In this document: piece by piece, positions 1 to 8,652 of the stretch
Layout of the letters: the number at the start of each line of letters is the position of its first letter
How positions within the stretch are numbered: position 1 is the stretch's first letter
Assembly (NCBI RefSeq): GCF_040412085.2
Contig: NZ_CP115921.1
Coordinates: 682,001 to 746,000, forward strand
From: Vibrio sp. CB1-14
GTDB lineage: Bacteria > Pseudomonadota > Gammaproteobacteria > Enterobacterales > Vibrionaceae
Length of the DNA: 64,000 nt
Direction: 5' to 3'
Translations under genes and position numbers: made by a program
The notes under the pieces: generated by a model
Databases searched by the model: none
What the model was told of the DNA's origin: nothing
The model's input: the letters and a program-made list of their open reading frames with translations, nothing else

Positions 1-16
1 GTGACGTATCCATAAA

Positions 17-48
17 CATCCTCCTAAGTCCGACTCCCTGGAGGATGA
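17..48. promoter_or_regulatory. MalT-box-like GGAGGATG pair
   Basis: GGAGGATG occurs on the minus strand at 17-24 and on the plus strand at 40-47, where it runs into GGATGA (43-48), the core of known MalT boxes (GGGGA[T/G]GAGG). Further G-rich minus-strand stretches (GGAGGGGAG near 72-80) follow. In other vibrios I expect malP/malQ to lie next to malT, so these boxes may serve a mal operon leaving the window to the left. That gene is not visible, so the assignment rests on motif likeness and the neighbouring malT. Confidence 0.35.
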
Positions 49-126
49 GTGAGGAGGGCGTAGAGGGCGTACTCCCCTCCACTTAGTGATCGATCTCCCA
101 TTCCGCTCTCTGATTCGGTTTTTTCT

Positions 127-142
127 GGTGATTGCGATCACG
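127..142. promoter_or_regulatory. CRP-like site 1 (GGTGA-N6-TCACG)
   Basis: The sequence GGTGATTGCGATCACG keeps the CRP spacing (GTGA-N6-TCAC) with symmetric half-sites. It lies between the MalT-box-like repeats and malT and could serve either direction. Catabolite control of mal genes is established in enterobacteria; binding here is inferred. Confidence 0.5.
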
Positions 143-214
143 CCAAGCTCAGTTTTTAATCTAGCCACGAACTAAGAAAGAAATACTATCCGGCGGATAA
201 CTAATTACAAAAAT

Positions 215-230
215 TGTTGTGAAGATCACA
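215..230. promoter_or_regulatory. CRP-like site 2, imperfect (TGTTG-N6-TCACA)
   Basis: A good right half-site TCACA (226-230) is paired at N6 spacing with a degenerate left half TGTTG (215-219). It is weaker than the sites at 127 and 311, but it lies between them in the same control region, giving three CRP-like sites in about 200 bp. Confidence 0.3.
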
Positions 231-310
231 GTTACTCGCAAAAAAGAATCAAAATTTCCCAAAATTTTGTATACATGGCAGACCAATCCCCCCTTCCACA
301 CCAAGGGTAT

Positions 311-326
311 AGTGACAAAGATCACA
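311..326. promoter_or_regulatory. CRP-like site 3 (AGTGA-N6-TCACA)
   Basis: AGTGACAAAGATCACA matches TGTGA-N6-TCACA in 9 of 10 key positions. It lies about 170 bp upstream of the malT start. malT is a textbook CRP-activated gene in E. coli, so a CRP site here fits. Confidence 0.5.
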
Positions 327-493
327 AATACGAGGCGTAGTCGAGGGATTGGCCATACAATAATCAAAACCGAGCGCTTGATCAAAAACTGTATAACCTA
401 CTGTTTTATATCTTCGAGCTGGCTCAACAAAGCTGTGGTAAACACGCCCTCCACCCCAAGGGCATTGAAAATAATAATCGTAGGAAATAACTC

Positions 494-3202
494 ATGTGGA
501 TTCCTTCAAAGTTGACTCGACCTGGCCGCTTACACAATGCCATTGTTCGTCCTCGAGTTTTAGACCTGCTTGCACAGGCGCCTTTCTATAAACTGGTATT
601 ATTTCGCTCGCCAGCCGGTTACGGCAAAACCACCATGGCCGCTCAATGGCTATCGGACAAACCTCATGTAGGTTGGTACAGCATTGATGAAAGTGATAAC
701 GACCCATTTCGCTTCGTCAACTACCTGCTGCAAGCCATCAACAAAGCCACCAGCAACAGTTGCCCAAATGCGCAAAAGTTGGCAGAGCGCCGACAGTTTT
801 CTTCTTTGCATTCCCTGTTTAGCGAGGTGTTCGCTGAACTAACCAGCTACCACCATGAGTGTTATATCGTTCTGGATGACTACCACCTCATCAGCGATGA
901 AGACATCCATGAAGCAATGCGCTTTTTCCTAAAGCACATGCCAGACAACATTACTTTGGTCGTCACCAGCCGAGGTAACCCACCACTGGGTACAGCGAAC
1001 CTGCGCGTTCGCGATCTCATGATTGAAATTGGTAACGAGTTGCTTGCCTTCGATACTGAAGAAACCACGCGATTCTTTAGCCAGCGCCTTGCCAGTGAGA
1101 TCGATAACGAAACCGCGAATACGCTTCGCACCTATGTGGAAGGCTGGCCATCGGCACTGCAGCTTTTCGCCCTTCAAGCACAACATCAAAAGCGCACACT
1201 GGCCCAATCGGTAGAGACTATCTCTCAGTTTAATCACGCACACCTTTGGGACTACCTTGTTGAAGAAGTGTTTGATCTACTTGATAAAGAAACCCGCCAT
1301 TTCTTAATGCAGTGCTCGGTGCTTGATCACTTCAATGACAACTTAGTCACCGCACTGACCAAACGTGACGATGCACTCAGTATGATCGAGTCACTCAACC
1401 GCTTTGGTCTGTTCATCTATCCATTAGAGGGAGAGAACAACTGGTTTAGGTTCCATAACCTATTTGCTGAGTTCTTATCGCACGAACGTAAAGCACGAAT
1501 TCCACAGCAAGAGCACGACTTACACCTAGCCGCGGCTAACGCTTGGCTAGAACAGAAAGTCCCTCACCAAGCACTACGCCACGCGCGCCTTGCTAACAAC
1601 GCAGATTTGGTGGCGAGTATCTTGCTGGAGTTTGGCTGGAAGATGTTTAACCACGGTGAATTAACCACCCTGGAAGATGCCATTGGTGTGTTAAGTGCTG
1701 ATCAGCTTTACAGTCAGCCGAAGCTATGTGTATTGCAAGCTTGGTTGGCACAGAGCCAACACCGATACAATGAAGTGGGCGAGCTGATTGCCAAAGCCGG
1801 TGAAGAAATGGCCGCGCGCAAAGTCAATTTGAGCAAAAAAGAAGAAGGCGAATTCCACGCGCTTCGTGCTCAGGTGGCAATCAACCAAAACTCACCAGAC
1901 CAAGCCATCGAGCTGGCTGAACTCGCACTGAGCGAGCTCGACCATTCGGAATATCGCAGTCGTATTGTCGCTACCTCAGTCGTTGGTGAGGTGAACCACG
2001 TGATTGGTAATCTCAGCCGCGCACTGTCGATGATGCAGCAGACTGAAAAGCTGGCGCGTCAATATCACGTGTATCATCAAGCCTTGTGGGCGCAGCTACA
2101 ACAAAGTGAAATCTTGATCGCTCAAGGTTATGTACAAGCCGCGTTCGAGATCCAAGAAAGCGCCTTTAAACTCATTGAAGAGCAGCAACTGCACCAAGTC
2201 CCACTGCACGAGTTTCTATTGCGCGTTCGTGCACAAGTGCTTTGGTGTTGGAATCGCCTTGATGAGGCCGAAGAGTGTGCTTACAAGGGCATTGACGTAC
2301 TGGGTAACATCGACCCAAGTAAACATCTGCACAGCTACTCCATGATTGCGCGTATTGCTATCGGTCGTGGTGAGCTAGACAAAGCCTCGAAGGTGATTGA
2401 GCAAATTCAACACCTCATCAAACAATCTACCTATCACGTTGATTGGACGGCGAATGCTTCATTGTCATTACTGCTGTACTGGCAAGCACGAAACGACATG
2501 GAATCGATTGAACAGTGGCTAGAAACCGCTACTCGTCCAGACGAAGCATGCAATCACTTCTCTCAGTTGCAGTGGCGCAATATTGCCCGTGCGCAGATTC
2601 AGTTGGGACAGTATGATCAAGCGCAAAGCACGCTGAACTTCCTAGAGCAAGAAGCGAGTAAGCATCAATTGGTGACCGATCGCAATCGTAACCTGATTGT
2701 CGAAGCGATCCTCAATGTGCACAGCAAGAATGAAGACCAGGCCAAACAACTTCTGAAAGAAGCGTTAGTACTGACTAACCAAACAGGCATGATTGGCAAC
2801 TTCCTGATTGATGGCGCAACCATTGGGCACTTGCTGGCCAATCTAGTGTCGAAGTCCGATCTTGGCGATCTTGAGCGTCACCGTGCTCAACTGCTAATGA
2901 AAGACATCAACACCACTCAGCGTAGCCGCTCAGTGCACTTTAACGAAGAGTTTGTTGAGAAGCTGGTCAACCACCCGAACATCCCTGAGTTAGTACGCAC
3001 TAGCCCACTGACCCAGCGTGAATGGCAGGTTCTAGGGTTGATTTACTCTGGATTCAGCAACGAGCAAATTGCTCAAGAGTTGGATGTTGCAGGCACAACG
3101 ATTAAAACCCACATTCGTAACCTGTACCAAAAGCTCAACATTGCTAACCGTAAAGAGGCGATCAGCACCGCCGAGAACTTGTTGCAGTTGATGGGTTACT
3201 AG
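494..3202 (+). CDS. malT: MalT, maltose regulon transcriptional activator
   Basis: This 902-residue protein has the MalT family length and architecture. The N-terminus [20 protein letters not shown] is typical of MalT and leads into a STAND-type ATPase with the Walker A motif SPAGYGKTT at residues 39-47. A winged-helix and a long TPR-like helical region (about 430-800) follow, where maltotriose is sensed in the E. coli protein. A LuxR-type helix-turn-helix (about 835-895; [10 protein letters not shown]...[13 protein letters not shown]) ends the protein. ATP- and maltotriose-bound MalT activates maltodextrin uptake and breakdown genes. The ATG at 494 has AGGA about 8 bases upstream. CRP-like sites precede the gene and an intrinsic terminator follows it. 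Confidence 0.97.
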   Translation: MWIPSKLTRPGRLHNAIVRPRVLDLLAQAPFYKLVLFRSPAGYGKTTMAAQWLSDKPHVGWYSIDESDNDPFRFVNYLLQAINKATSNSCPNAQKLAERRQFSSLHSLFSEVFAELTSYHHECYIVLDDYHLISDEDIHEAMRFFLKHMPDNITLVVTSRGNPPLGTANLRVRDLMIEIGNELLAFDTEETTRFFSQRLASEIDNETANTLRTYVEGWPSALQLFALQAQHQKRTLAQSVETISQFNHAHLWDYLVEEVFDLLDKETRHFLMQCSVLDHFNDNLVTALTKRDDALSMIESLNRFGLFIYPLEGENNWFRFHNLFAEFLSHERKARIPQQEHDLHLAAANAWLEQKVPHQALRHARLANNADLVASILLEFGWKMFNHGELTTLEDAIGVLSADQLYSQPKLCVLQAWLAQSQHRYNEVGELIAKAGEEMAARKVNLSKKEEGEFHALRAQVAINQNSPDQAIELAELALSELDHSEYRSRIVATSVVGEVNHVIGNLSRALSMMQQTEKLARQYHVYHQALWAQLQQSEILIAQGYVQAAFEIQESAFKLIEEQQLHQVPLHEFLLRVRAQVLWCWNRLDEAEECAYKGIDVLGNIDPSKHLHSYSMIARIAIGRGELDKASKVIEQIQHLIKQSTYHVDWTANASLSLLLYWQARNDMESIEQWLETATRPDEACNHFSQLQWRNIARAQIQLGQYDQAQSTLNFLEQEASKHQLVTDRNRNLIVEAILNVHSKNEDQAKQLLKEALVLTNQTGMIGNFLIDGATIGHLLANLVSKSDLGDLERHRAQLLMKDINTTQRSRSVHFNEEFVEKLVNHPNIPELVRTSPLTQREWQVLGLIYSGFSNEQIAQELDVAGTTIKTHIRNLYQKLNIANRKEAISTAENLLQLMGY

Positions 3203-3225
3203 TTCAAGATTATCAACCAAAAACA

Positions 3226-3256
3226 AAGCCCGAAAGTCTCAGACGCTCGGGCTTTT
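3226..3256 (+). terminator. Intrinsic terminator after malT
   Basis: AAGCCCGA (3226-3233) pairs with TCGGGCTT (3247-3254), followed by a short T run. It sits 24 bp past the malT stop, in front of a convergent gene. Confidence 0.8.
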
Positions 3257-3288
3257 CACTTATCAAACTTACCTAACTCAAAACCCAA

Positions 3289-3765
3289 CTAACTTGCACG
3301 TCGAGTACACTGAGTGTGTTCACCCGTCACTTCTTTGAGTGTCATGGTGGTCGCCGACAGCTCAAGCACTTCGGTAGTCAGTTGTTGATACTCTCGTAGT
3401 GCCTCTGCCAATGGCTCAGATAGCTCATTACCGTTGGCGTTGGCTGTCGCCATGCTAAGCACCTCAAAGTGCTCGGTCAGTGTTGTCCCGTCAAGTTGCC
3501 ATGAGCCCCCTGTAACCAGTTCAACCTTAACCGCTCCCTTGCCTGTCGTCACAGGATAATTTAGGAACACCCGACCACTAAACTCACCATTCTCTCCATA
3601 TGCGACATGCACCTTGGATTTGATGTCCGTTAGCTTGTATTCGCACTGCCACGCTCCGGCGATGTTCTGTGACGTAATAGCAAGCGACTGCTTAGCCTCG
3701 CTTTCTGGCTGACTGCAACCTATTACCGTCAGCGCGGCGATAGCCGCGACGATCACTCTTTTCAT
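3289..3765 (-). CDS. Hypothetical lipoprotein
   Basis: This 158-residue protein starts with a lipoprotein signal peptide: MKRVIVAAIAALTVIGC, with lipobox VIGC and Cys17 as the acylation site. Ser follows the Cys, which in the enterobacterial rule favours the outer membrane. The mature part is small and beta-rich, with one Cys near the N-terminus (WQCEY) and one near the C-terminus (TQCTRR) that could form a disulfide. I recognise no functional domain. It converges on malT and is transcribed from the malT-qnr interval with no operon partner. Confidence 0.75.
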   Translation of the reverse strand: MKRVIVAAIAALTVIGCSQPESEAKQSLAITSQNIAGAWQCEYKLTDIKSKVHVAYGENGEFSGRVFLNYPVTTGKGAVKVELVTGGSWQLDGTTLTEHFEVLSMATANANGNELSEPLAEALREYQQLTTEVLELSATTMTLKEVTGEHTQCTRRAS

Positions 3766-3844
3766 ACTACATCCTTATACTGGACTGATTGTCACTATAA
3801 TTGTAGTTAATCCATTGTTTATTGGCTGATTTGCTTCAAGGCTT

Positions 3845-4516
3845 TTAGGCTGGCATCACAATTAAACCGAGCGGTTCGAGCAACTGGGCTTGCTGCCAAT
3901 CACAGATCTTTACACCGGTTAAATCGATGCGCCTTGGATCGAGTCCCTCTAGATCCACATGGCATAGATCGGCACCTTGGAGGCGACATTGATCCCAGCA
4001 ATCAGGCGAAAATACGCCGCGACTTAAATCGGAACCTTTCAGCGACGCACCTTGCAAATTTGCGCCAATCCAACGATTCTCAAACAAATCACATTTCTCA
4101 ATGACTTGACGCTCAAAATTGGTGTAAGACAAGTTACAACCAGTAATGAACACCGAGCAAAAATACATGGTATGGCTGACTTGATTGGCAAATCTCGCCC
4201 TCGCAAAATTAGCACCTTTGAGGTCACACTCTCTAAACTCGGCTCCAAAACACTCCGCTCCCTCAAAATTGCTCATCGCCAACTGACAGTTCTTGAAACT
4301 GGCATCCTTGAGGTTAGCGTAATCGAAGTGACAGCCTTCCAAGTCGCTACGATCAATAAACTTACAATGCTCGAAGCTCGCATCAGATAAGTCAGCACGA
4401 GAAAAGTCACATTGGTAGAACTGGCAGTTGGAAAACGAAGACTGCGATAAATCCTGCCGTGAAAAGTCGTGTTGATGAAAGGTTTTGTCTTGGTAGTGCG
4501 AATTACTTTGATACAT
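3845..4516 (-). CDS. qnr: Qnr-family pentapeptide repeat protein
   Basis: The 223-residue protein is a pentapeptide-repeat beta-helix of Qnr type. Repeats of the form A(D/N)Lxx and CxF run through most of it (FSRQDLSQSSF, ECDLKGANFARARF). The diagnostic C-terminal segment GSDLSRGVFSPDCW and the ending KICDWQQAQLLEPLGLIVMP match QnrA-type proteins closely. Qnr proteins bind DNA gyrase and topoisomerase IV and lower quinolone susceptibility; aquatic Vibrionaceae and Shewanella carry them as chromosomal genes. The longest frame opens with a TTG at 4546; I chose ATG 4516 because it gives the family length. No LexA box or integron/IS sequence is visible, so this looks like a resident gene. Confidence 0.9.
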   Translation of the reverse strand: MYQSNSHYQDKTFHQHDFSRQDLSQSSFSNCQFYQCDFSRADLSDASFEHCKFIDRSDLEGCHFDYANLKDASFKNCQLAMSNFEGAECFGAEFRECDLKGANFARARFANQVSHTMYFCSVFITGCNLSYTNFERQVIEKCDLFENRWIGANLQGASLKGSDLSRGVFSPDCWDQCRLQGADLCHVDLEGLDPRRIDLTGVKICDWQQAQLLEPLGLIVMPA

Positions 4517-4894
4517 AGTTTCTCGATATATGTGCTGCTGCCCCAAAAGGCACTGTGTTCCTCACGATTGGTTTACGGAGCATAACATTGAGGGCAACCT
4601 GAAACTAATAATAAATACCCATTAAAAACAACAATTTAAACACAAGCAAAATAGCGAATTTAAGGGGTCATTTCAGCATGCTAACCCCAACAAACTTCGA
4701 TGAGCGCACGCTCATATCAAAAAAATAATTTAGAGCCGGAGAGAGCGATAGATAAGCTTTCCAATACGTTAGTTGACTTAACAATGAATAACGATAGAAT
4801 TGGTTGACTTAGTCAACTAAATTCCTTTCACAGCCTTAGTTGACGCATGCGTTCTATCGCTCTTAAATATATTCTCAACTTGAAGGATTTAAGC
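4517..4894. other. Divergent intergenic region qnr / drug exporter
   Basis: This 378-bp gap separates two divergently transcribed genes tied to drug susceptibility. Its left part is AT-rich with no recognisable RNA or gene. Its right part holds the GTTGAC repeat cluster (4771-4844) reported separately. A possible promoter is TTGACT (4774-4779) with TAGAAT (4795-4800), but the 15-bp spacer is short. Confidence 0.5.
4771..4844. promoter_or_regulatory. Operator-like GTTGAC repeats with a perfect dyad
   Basis: GTTGAC-TTA-GTCAAC at 4803-4817 is a perfect 6-3-6 dyad. Half-site copies AGTTGAC occur at 4771-4777 and 4838-4844, so three copies sit about 31-36 bp apart upstream of the exporter. Dyads of this size are typical of MarR- or LysR-class operators, but no regulator gene is adjacent. 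Confidence 0.5.
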
Positions 4895-6100
4895 TTGAAA
4901 CAACCTCAACCCGTGCTGGGATCAAAAGGAACCCTATTTTTCCTCGTTATTATCAGCGCCTTTCCCCCTCTGACGATTGATTTGTACCTGCCTGCCCTGC
5001 CTACTATGGTCGATGTCTTTAATACCACCGAGTCCATGGTCAACCTGACATTAAGTAGCTATTTCATCACCTACGCCGTTGGTCTTCTGTTTTGGGGACC
5101 ACTGAGTGAAAAGTTTGGCCGCAAGCCCATTTTGCTGGTTGGTATTGGTAGCTATATGCTGGCCAGTATTCTGTGTGCGTTTTCTGGCAGCATTGAACAC
5201 CTTATCGCCTCACGCGTTGTGCAAGCCTTTGCTGGAAGCGCCATCACCGTGGTATCGACCGCCATCGTTAAAGATATGTTCGAAGGCCGCGAGCGCGAGC
5301 GCATTATGGCCACCATTATGTCGCTAGTGATCATCGCTCCTATGGTAGCGCCCGTATTAGGGGCATTTTTGCTGCAAATCGCCTCTTGGCGAATGATGTT
5401 TGTTACGCTCGCGATTTTTGGTGCATGTGCATCACTGTTAGCGTTTTGCTACAAAGAGACCTTAGAAAGCCGCTACACAGGTTCATTAGTGCGATCTTGG
5501 ACTCGTCTTGGTGTCGTGATTCAAAACCCGCGCTTTGTGATTCTGTTGTGCATTTTTTCTATCGCACCTATGGCTTTGATGGGTTTTCTCGCGGCGGGTT
5601 CTTACATCTACATCAACGGGTTTGGTCTAACCGAACAGCAGTTTAGCTATTTCTTCTCGTTCAATGCCATCGTCGCCTCTTTTGGCCCAACCATTTATAT
5701 GAAGCTTTCACGCCACATCGCGGTGCAGAACGTCATCTCAGGATGCTTTGCTGTATTGGTTGCCGTTGGTGTTATGACACTTACCTTCGGTGATACGTCT
5801 CCATGGGCATTCGCGCTACTTTGCGCCCCTGCAACGCTCATGGTAATTATGATGCGTGTTCCAGCGACCAACCTAATGCTTGATCAACAAGACAAAGACA
5901 CCGGCTCCGCTGTCGCGTTAATTCAGTTCTTTGCCATGATTTGTGGCTCTGCGGGCATGTTGTTGGTATCGATTAGACCAGAATCGCTGATTGCCAATCT
6001 TGGCATGATTCAATTGTGTATTGGCGTGATTGGCGGCTTGATGTGGCTGATGGTGAGAAATCGAGGTTTTGTTGTCGATAACCTTGTAAAGGCGCATTGA
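4895..6100 (+). CDS. Bcr/CflA-family MFS drug exporter
   Basis: This is a 12-TM major facilitator protein (401 aa from the chosen start). The first helix carries PPLTIDLYLPALPTM, the signature of the Bcr/CflA drug:proton antiporters. The loop 2-3 motif GPLSEKFGRKPILL follows, then helix 4 with SRVVQAFAGSA. The family exports compounds such as bicyclomycin, chloramphenicol or sulfonamides; the substrate here is unknown. The longest frame starts at ATG 4847, but a TTG at 4895 has a good ribosome site GAAGGA (4882-4887) seven bases upstream and gives the usual N-terminus just before helix 1. An operator-like dyad lies upstream. Confidence 0.88.
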   Translation: MKQPQPVLGSKGTLFFLVIISAFPPLTIDLYLPALPTMVDVFNTTESMVNLTLSSYFITYAVGLLFWGPLSEKFGRKPILLVGIGSYMLASILCAFSGSIEHLIASRVVQAFAGSAITVVSTAIVKDMFEGRERERIMATIMSLVIIAPMVAPVLGAFLLQIASWRMMFVTLAIFGACASLLAFCYKETLESRYTGSLVRSWTRLGVVIQNPRFVILLCIFSIAPMALMGFLAAGSYIYINGFGLTEQQFSYFFSFNAIVASFGPTIYMKLSRHIAVQNVISGCFAVLVAVGVMTLTFGDTSPWAFALLCAPATLMVIMMRVPATNLMLDQQDKDTGSAVALIQFFAMICGSAGMLLVSIRPESLIANLGMIQLCIGVIGGLMWLMVRNRGFVVDNLVKAH

Positions 6101-6106
6101 CCAGTG

Positions 6107-6125
6107 AAGGGGCGTCTTGCCCCTT
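6107..6125. terminator. Hairpin between convergent exporter and msrA
   Basis: AAGGGGC (6107-6113) and GCCCCTT (6119-6125) form a 7-bp stem with a 5-base loop between two convergent genes. The downstream tract is A-rich rather than T-rich on the plus strand, so termination strength is uncertain. Confidence 0.5.
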
Positions 6126-6141
6126 TAAAAAATTACGCAAA

Positions 6142-6615
6142 TTAGCTCTTGTACTTATGGAGTATGTTTTTAGGAATGTGGCAATAGTCATTCGGATGTA
6201 GCGTCAATCGATCTTGATGCTCTTCATCGCTCTTGACATAGTTGCTGAGCGGCAGTACTTCAACCGCGATTTTACCTGAGTCTGGACGCGCCGCGATATA
6301 CTGTCTAACAAGTTCAAGATGCTTAGGATTCACACTGTAAACTCCAGTTCGGTATTTAGTCCCAACATCGTCTCCTTGCTTGTTGAGGCTGTACGGGTCG
6401 ATGATTTCAAAAAAGAAATCCATCAGTTGCTCGAAGGTCACTTTATCTGGGTCAAACTCAGTGAGAACACACTCAGCATAGCCATCGTAGTCGCTTGTAG
6501 TGGTATCCGTTGTGCCATTGGCTCTACCAGCTTGGGTTTTTGCCACACCGGGTAAGTGGCGCATAAATTCTTGTACACCCCATAAGCAGCCACCAGCAAA
6601 GTAGATCTTTTCCAT
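6142..6615 (-). CDS. msrA: Peptide methionine-S-sulfoxide reductase MsrA
   Basis: The 157-residue protein reduces methionine-S-sulfoxide in oxidised proteins using thioredoxin. The catalytic motif near the N-terminus is GGCLWGVQE (family GCFWG), with the Cys as nucleophile. YDGYAECVLTEFDP and the MsrA segment FFEIIDPYSLNKQGDDVGTKYRTGVY follow. The longest frame starts at 6660, but family MsrAs of this short type begin at MEKIYFAGGCLWG, so I place the start at ATG 6615. The protein is a short single-domain form. It stands alone, converging on the exporter. Confidence 0.93.
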   Translation of the reverse strand: MEKIYFAGGCLWGVQEFMRHLPGVAKTQAGRANGTTDTTTSDYDGYAECVLTEFDPDKVTFEQLMDFFFEIIDPYSLNKQGDDVGTKYRTGVYSVNPKHLELVRQYIAARPDSGKIAVEVLPLSNYVKSDEEHQDRLTLHPNDYCHIPKNILHKYKS

Positions 6616-6868
6616 CTTGTATCGCAACCAAAACACACTTGAAGGCAAGCAAGGTATCACAGTTTAGGACAAGATGGGACTATGCTGACAAGGTCTAACA
6701 TGAATGGAAGGTACTCGGTCGCTAAATCAAGGTCGGATATGAGATGTAGTCAAAAATTTTGATTCAAACTCGAGACAAAGCGAACGAAGACAAATGCTCT
6801 CGGTGCTAGGATATCAAGACCCAAATGTATTCCGCATTATGGGAATCGCGGCTTAATGGAGAAAAACT

Positions 6869-7387
6869 ATGCGTAATCGGCATTTAGGCGAGCTCGTATT
6901 GAGTGAAGCGCAGATCCAAGCTGGCACAAAGAAAGTTGCTGAGCTTATCAGCAATCAATTCCAAGAGGTGGTCGTCATCTCTGTAGTGCCGGGTGGTATC
7001 TTATTCACCGCTGACCTGGTAAGACAGCTGACGATTGATGTGAGTATGGATACCATCTCATGCCCTCATACACCGGGTGATCGCAACAACAAATCCGAAA
7101 TTGTTTATCATCAGAATATCGAAATTGAAGGCAAAGATGTCATCGTTATTGATGATGCCATTGAGTCCGGCGGTACCATGAAACGTCTGGTTGAGTATTT
7201 GTCCAAAAACTATCAACCGAAATCTCTGTCTATCGCCACCCTATTTGTCAAACCGGGCAGAGCGGATATCCCATTCCCGCAGCTTTATGCCTATGAGATG
7301 GAAAACGATGATTTGCTCGTCGGTTACGGACTGCCTTGGAACGACAAGCTAAGAAACGTTCCTTACGTCTCCAAGCTTGTAAAATAA
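6869..7387 (+). CDS. Hypoxanthine phosphoribosyltransferase-like protein
   Basis: A 172-residue type I phosphoribosyltransferase. The PRPP-binding loop VIVIDDAIESGGTMKRLVEYL lies around residues 90-111. VVVISVVPGGILFTADLVRQL forms the PPi-loop region near residue 45. The C-terminal part (VGYGLPWNDKLRNVPYV) matches the Hpt hood/flexible region, where DE/DY-type residues recognise 6-oxopurines. It probably salvages hypoxanthine or guanine to the nucleotide, but divergence from classical Hpt makes the base preference uncertain. ATG 6869 has GGAG upstream. A strong terminator follows, so this is a single-gene unit. Confidence 0.8.
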   Translation: MRNRHLGELVLSEAQIQAGTKKVAELISNQFQEVVVISVVPGGILFTADLVRQLTIDVSMDTISCPHTPGDRNNKSEIVYHQNIEIEGKDVIVIDDAIESGGTMKRLVEYLSKNYQPKSLSIATLFVKPGRADIPFPQLYAYEMENDDLLVGYGLPWNDKLRNVPYVSKLVK

Positions 7388-7394
7388 CCAAAAC

Positions 7395-7425
7395 ACAAAG
7401 GGGCGTGTATAGCCCCTTTGTTTTG
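7395..7425 (+). terminator. Intrinsic terminator after hpt-like gene
   Basis: A perfect 10-bp stem ACAAAGGGGC / GCCCCTTTGT (7395-7404 with 7412-7421) with a 7-base loop ends in TTTT. Confidence 0.85.
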
Positions 7426-7429
7426 TCCT

Positions 7430-7506
7430 TTACTTTTCAACGACTGCGGCGAACTCTTCTGCAAACGCTCTAAAGGTTCTTGGCTTTTGACCTGTGACAA
7501 AAGCAC
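7430..7506 (-). pseudogene. Remnant: C-terminal tail of an NmrA/SDR-type oxidoreductase
   Basis: The minus strand reads VTGQKPRTFRAFAEEF followed by AAVVEK and a TAA stop at 7430-7432. This is the usual C-terminal tail of NmrA-like NAD(P)-binding proteins, where a TG-x-x-PR(S/T)F motif is followed by a final helix. No upstream part of such a gene exists: within about 70 bp the sequence turns into the plus-strand LysR remnant. The rest of the gene has been deleted. Confidence 0.6.
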
Positions 7507-7727
7507 TCGATCTAAGCCATGCGGGCATCTGCTATCTACCCTACTCCCTGTTGCGTGATGAGGATGCCACACCCATACTTGAGCCTTGGATCCCCCAAGA
7601 TCGAACCATGCTACTTGTCTACTCAGACAAACGACATTTACCGCTTAAGTCTCAGTTATTTATCGAGTTCATAAGAGAGAAGCGCGCCGAATTTAGAGAA
7701 AAACTGTCAGGGATTTCCCAAACTTAA
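7494..7727 (+). pseudogene. Remnant: C-terminal part of a LysR-type regulator
   Basis: An open frame of 77 codons that matches only the last part of a LysR substrate-binding domain (HAGICYLPYSLLRDED, then LLVYSDKRHLPLKSQLFIEFI). The helix-turn-helix half and most of the effector domain are missing. The GTG at 7494 is an accident of the junction, with no proper ribosome site. With the minus-strand oxidoreductase tail on its left, it is what remains of a divergent LysR-target pair after an internal deletion removed both heads. Confidence 0.65.
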
Positions 7728-7826
7728 AGCGGTGAGTGACAGGCATCTCATTCACTAATCTCGACCACTATCCAATCACCCAAAAATCAGCTATTATCGT
7801 CCAAAATTCAATTTAGGTGATATTGT

Positions 7827-8591
7827 ATGACAAGTAATTTTAAGTTAGCTGCCTCTGAGCTACTAGGGCGCAGAGTGCCAGGCACTAAAGCGCCACGCCT
7901 TGATGAATCGCAGCGCCCGAAAACACTCGACGATGCACTGCAAATTCAATCATCGATGATTGATATCCACAGTGACAAGGTGGGTGGCTGGAAGTGTTTA
8001 CTTCCTCTCGCAGACGATAAGTTCGTCGTTGCGCCGATTTTTGCCGACAGTGTGCAAACTGGTGAAGTGTGTAAGCTGTTTGCGGACAATAATATCGCTC
8101 GAGTCGAGCCAGAAATCGCCTTCGTACTCAACAAAGCGCTGCCCGCTAACCCTGAAGGCTATAGCGAAGAGCAAATCAACGATGCTATCGGCTCCTGCCA
8201 CATGGCGCTAGAGCTAATGCAGTCACGTTTTGCGGACGACAGCGGTGCTGAGTTCTATGAAAAGCTGGCTGACTGTTTGGTTAACCAAGGGCTATTCATT
8301 GGTCCTGAGCTTCCTCGTGAGAAGGCATTTGATGCAGCAAATATCAACATTAACGTCTCTCAAGGCGACGATGTGCAAACCTTCGCAGGTGAGCACCCAA
8401 ACAAACTCGCTCAAACGCCAATTTACTGGCTAATCAATACCATGACTCGTCGTGGTGTTGACTTCCAAGCAGGTGAAGCAATCATCACAGGTTCTTACTG
8501 TGGCATCGTTGAAGTGGCGTTTGATAAGCCTACTACGATTCAGTATGAAGGTTTTGGTGAATACCAAGTCACATTTAAGGCTAAAGGTTAA
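7827..8591 (+). CDS. 2-keto-4-pentenoate hydratase / fumarylacetoacetate hydrolase-family protein
   Basis: A 254-residue protein of the MhpD-like hydratase/decarboxylase family (FAH fold). Visible features are the ARVEPEIAFVL segment carrying the metal-binding Glu pair (VEPEIAF) and the C-terminal GEAIITGSYCGIVEV strand typical of hydratases. Family members hydrate 2-hydroxypenta-2,4-dienoate in aromatic meta-cleavage or act on related enols. No other meta-cleavage gene is nearby, so the substrate is open. AGGTGA precedes ATG 7827. The gene is isolated between the LysR remnant and lifO. Confidence 0.85.
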   Translation: MTSNFKLAASELLGRRVPGTKAPRLDESQRPKTLDDALQIQSSMIDIHSDKVGGWKCLLPLADDKFVVAPIFADSVQTGEVCKLFADNNIARVEPEIAFVLNKALPANPEGYSEEQINDAIGSCHMALELMQSRFADDSGAEFYEKLADCLVNQGLFIGPELPREKAFDAANININVSQGDDVQTFAGEHPNKLAQTPIYWLINTMTRRGVDFQAGEAIITGSYCGIVEVAFDKPTTIQYEGFGEYQVTFKAKG

Positions 8592-8609
8592 GCCTTAGCA
8601 AGAGTGAAT

Positions 8610-8627
8610 GCGCGCAGCTCTGCGCGC
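8610..8627. terminator. GC-rich hairpin downstream of hydratase and lifO
   Basis: GCGCGCAG (8610-8617) and CTGCGCGC (8620-8627) form a perfect dyad between convergent genes. There is no T run, so it may protect 3' ends rather than terminate. Confidence 0.4.
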
Positions 8628-8652
8628 TTGAACGACTCCATAGCTCTCTATT

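Noticed and set aside
219..515. 98-codon frame upstream of malT
   Set aside because: It runs across the CRP-like sites and the malT start, has no ribosome site and no recognisable content.
4847..4894. N-terminal extension of the exporter from ATG 4847
   Set aside because: The ATG has no ribosome site, while TTG 4895 has GAAGGA at good spacing and gives the family N-terminus. The ATG remains possible.
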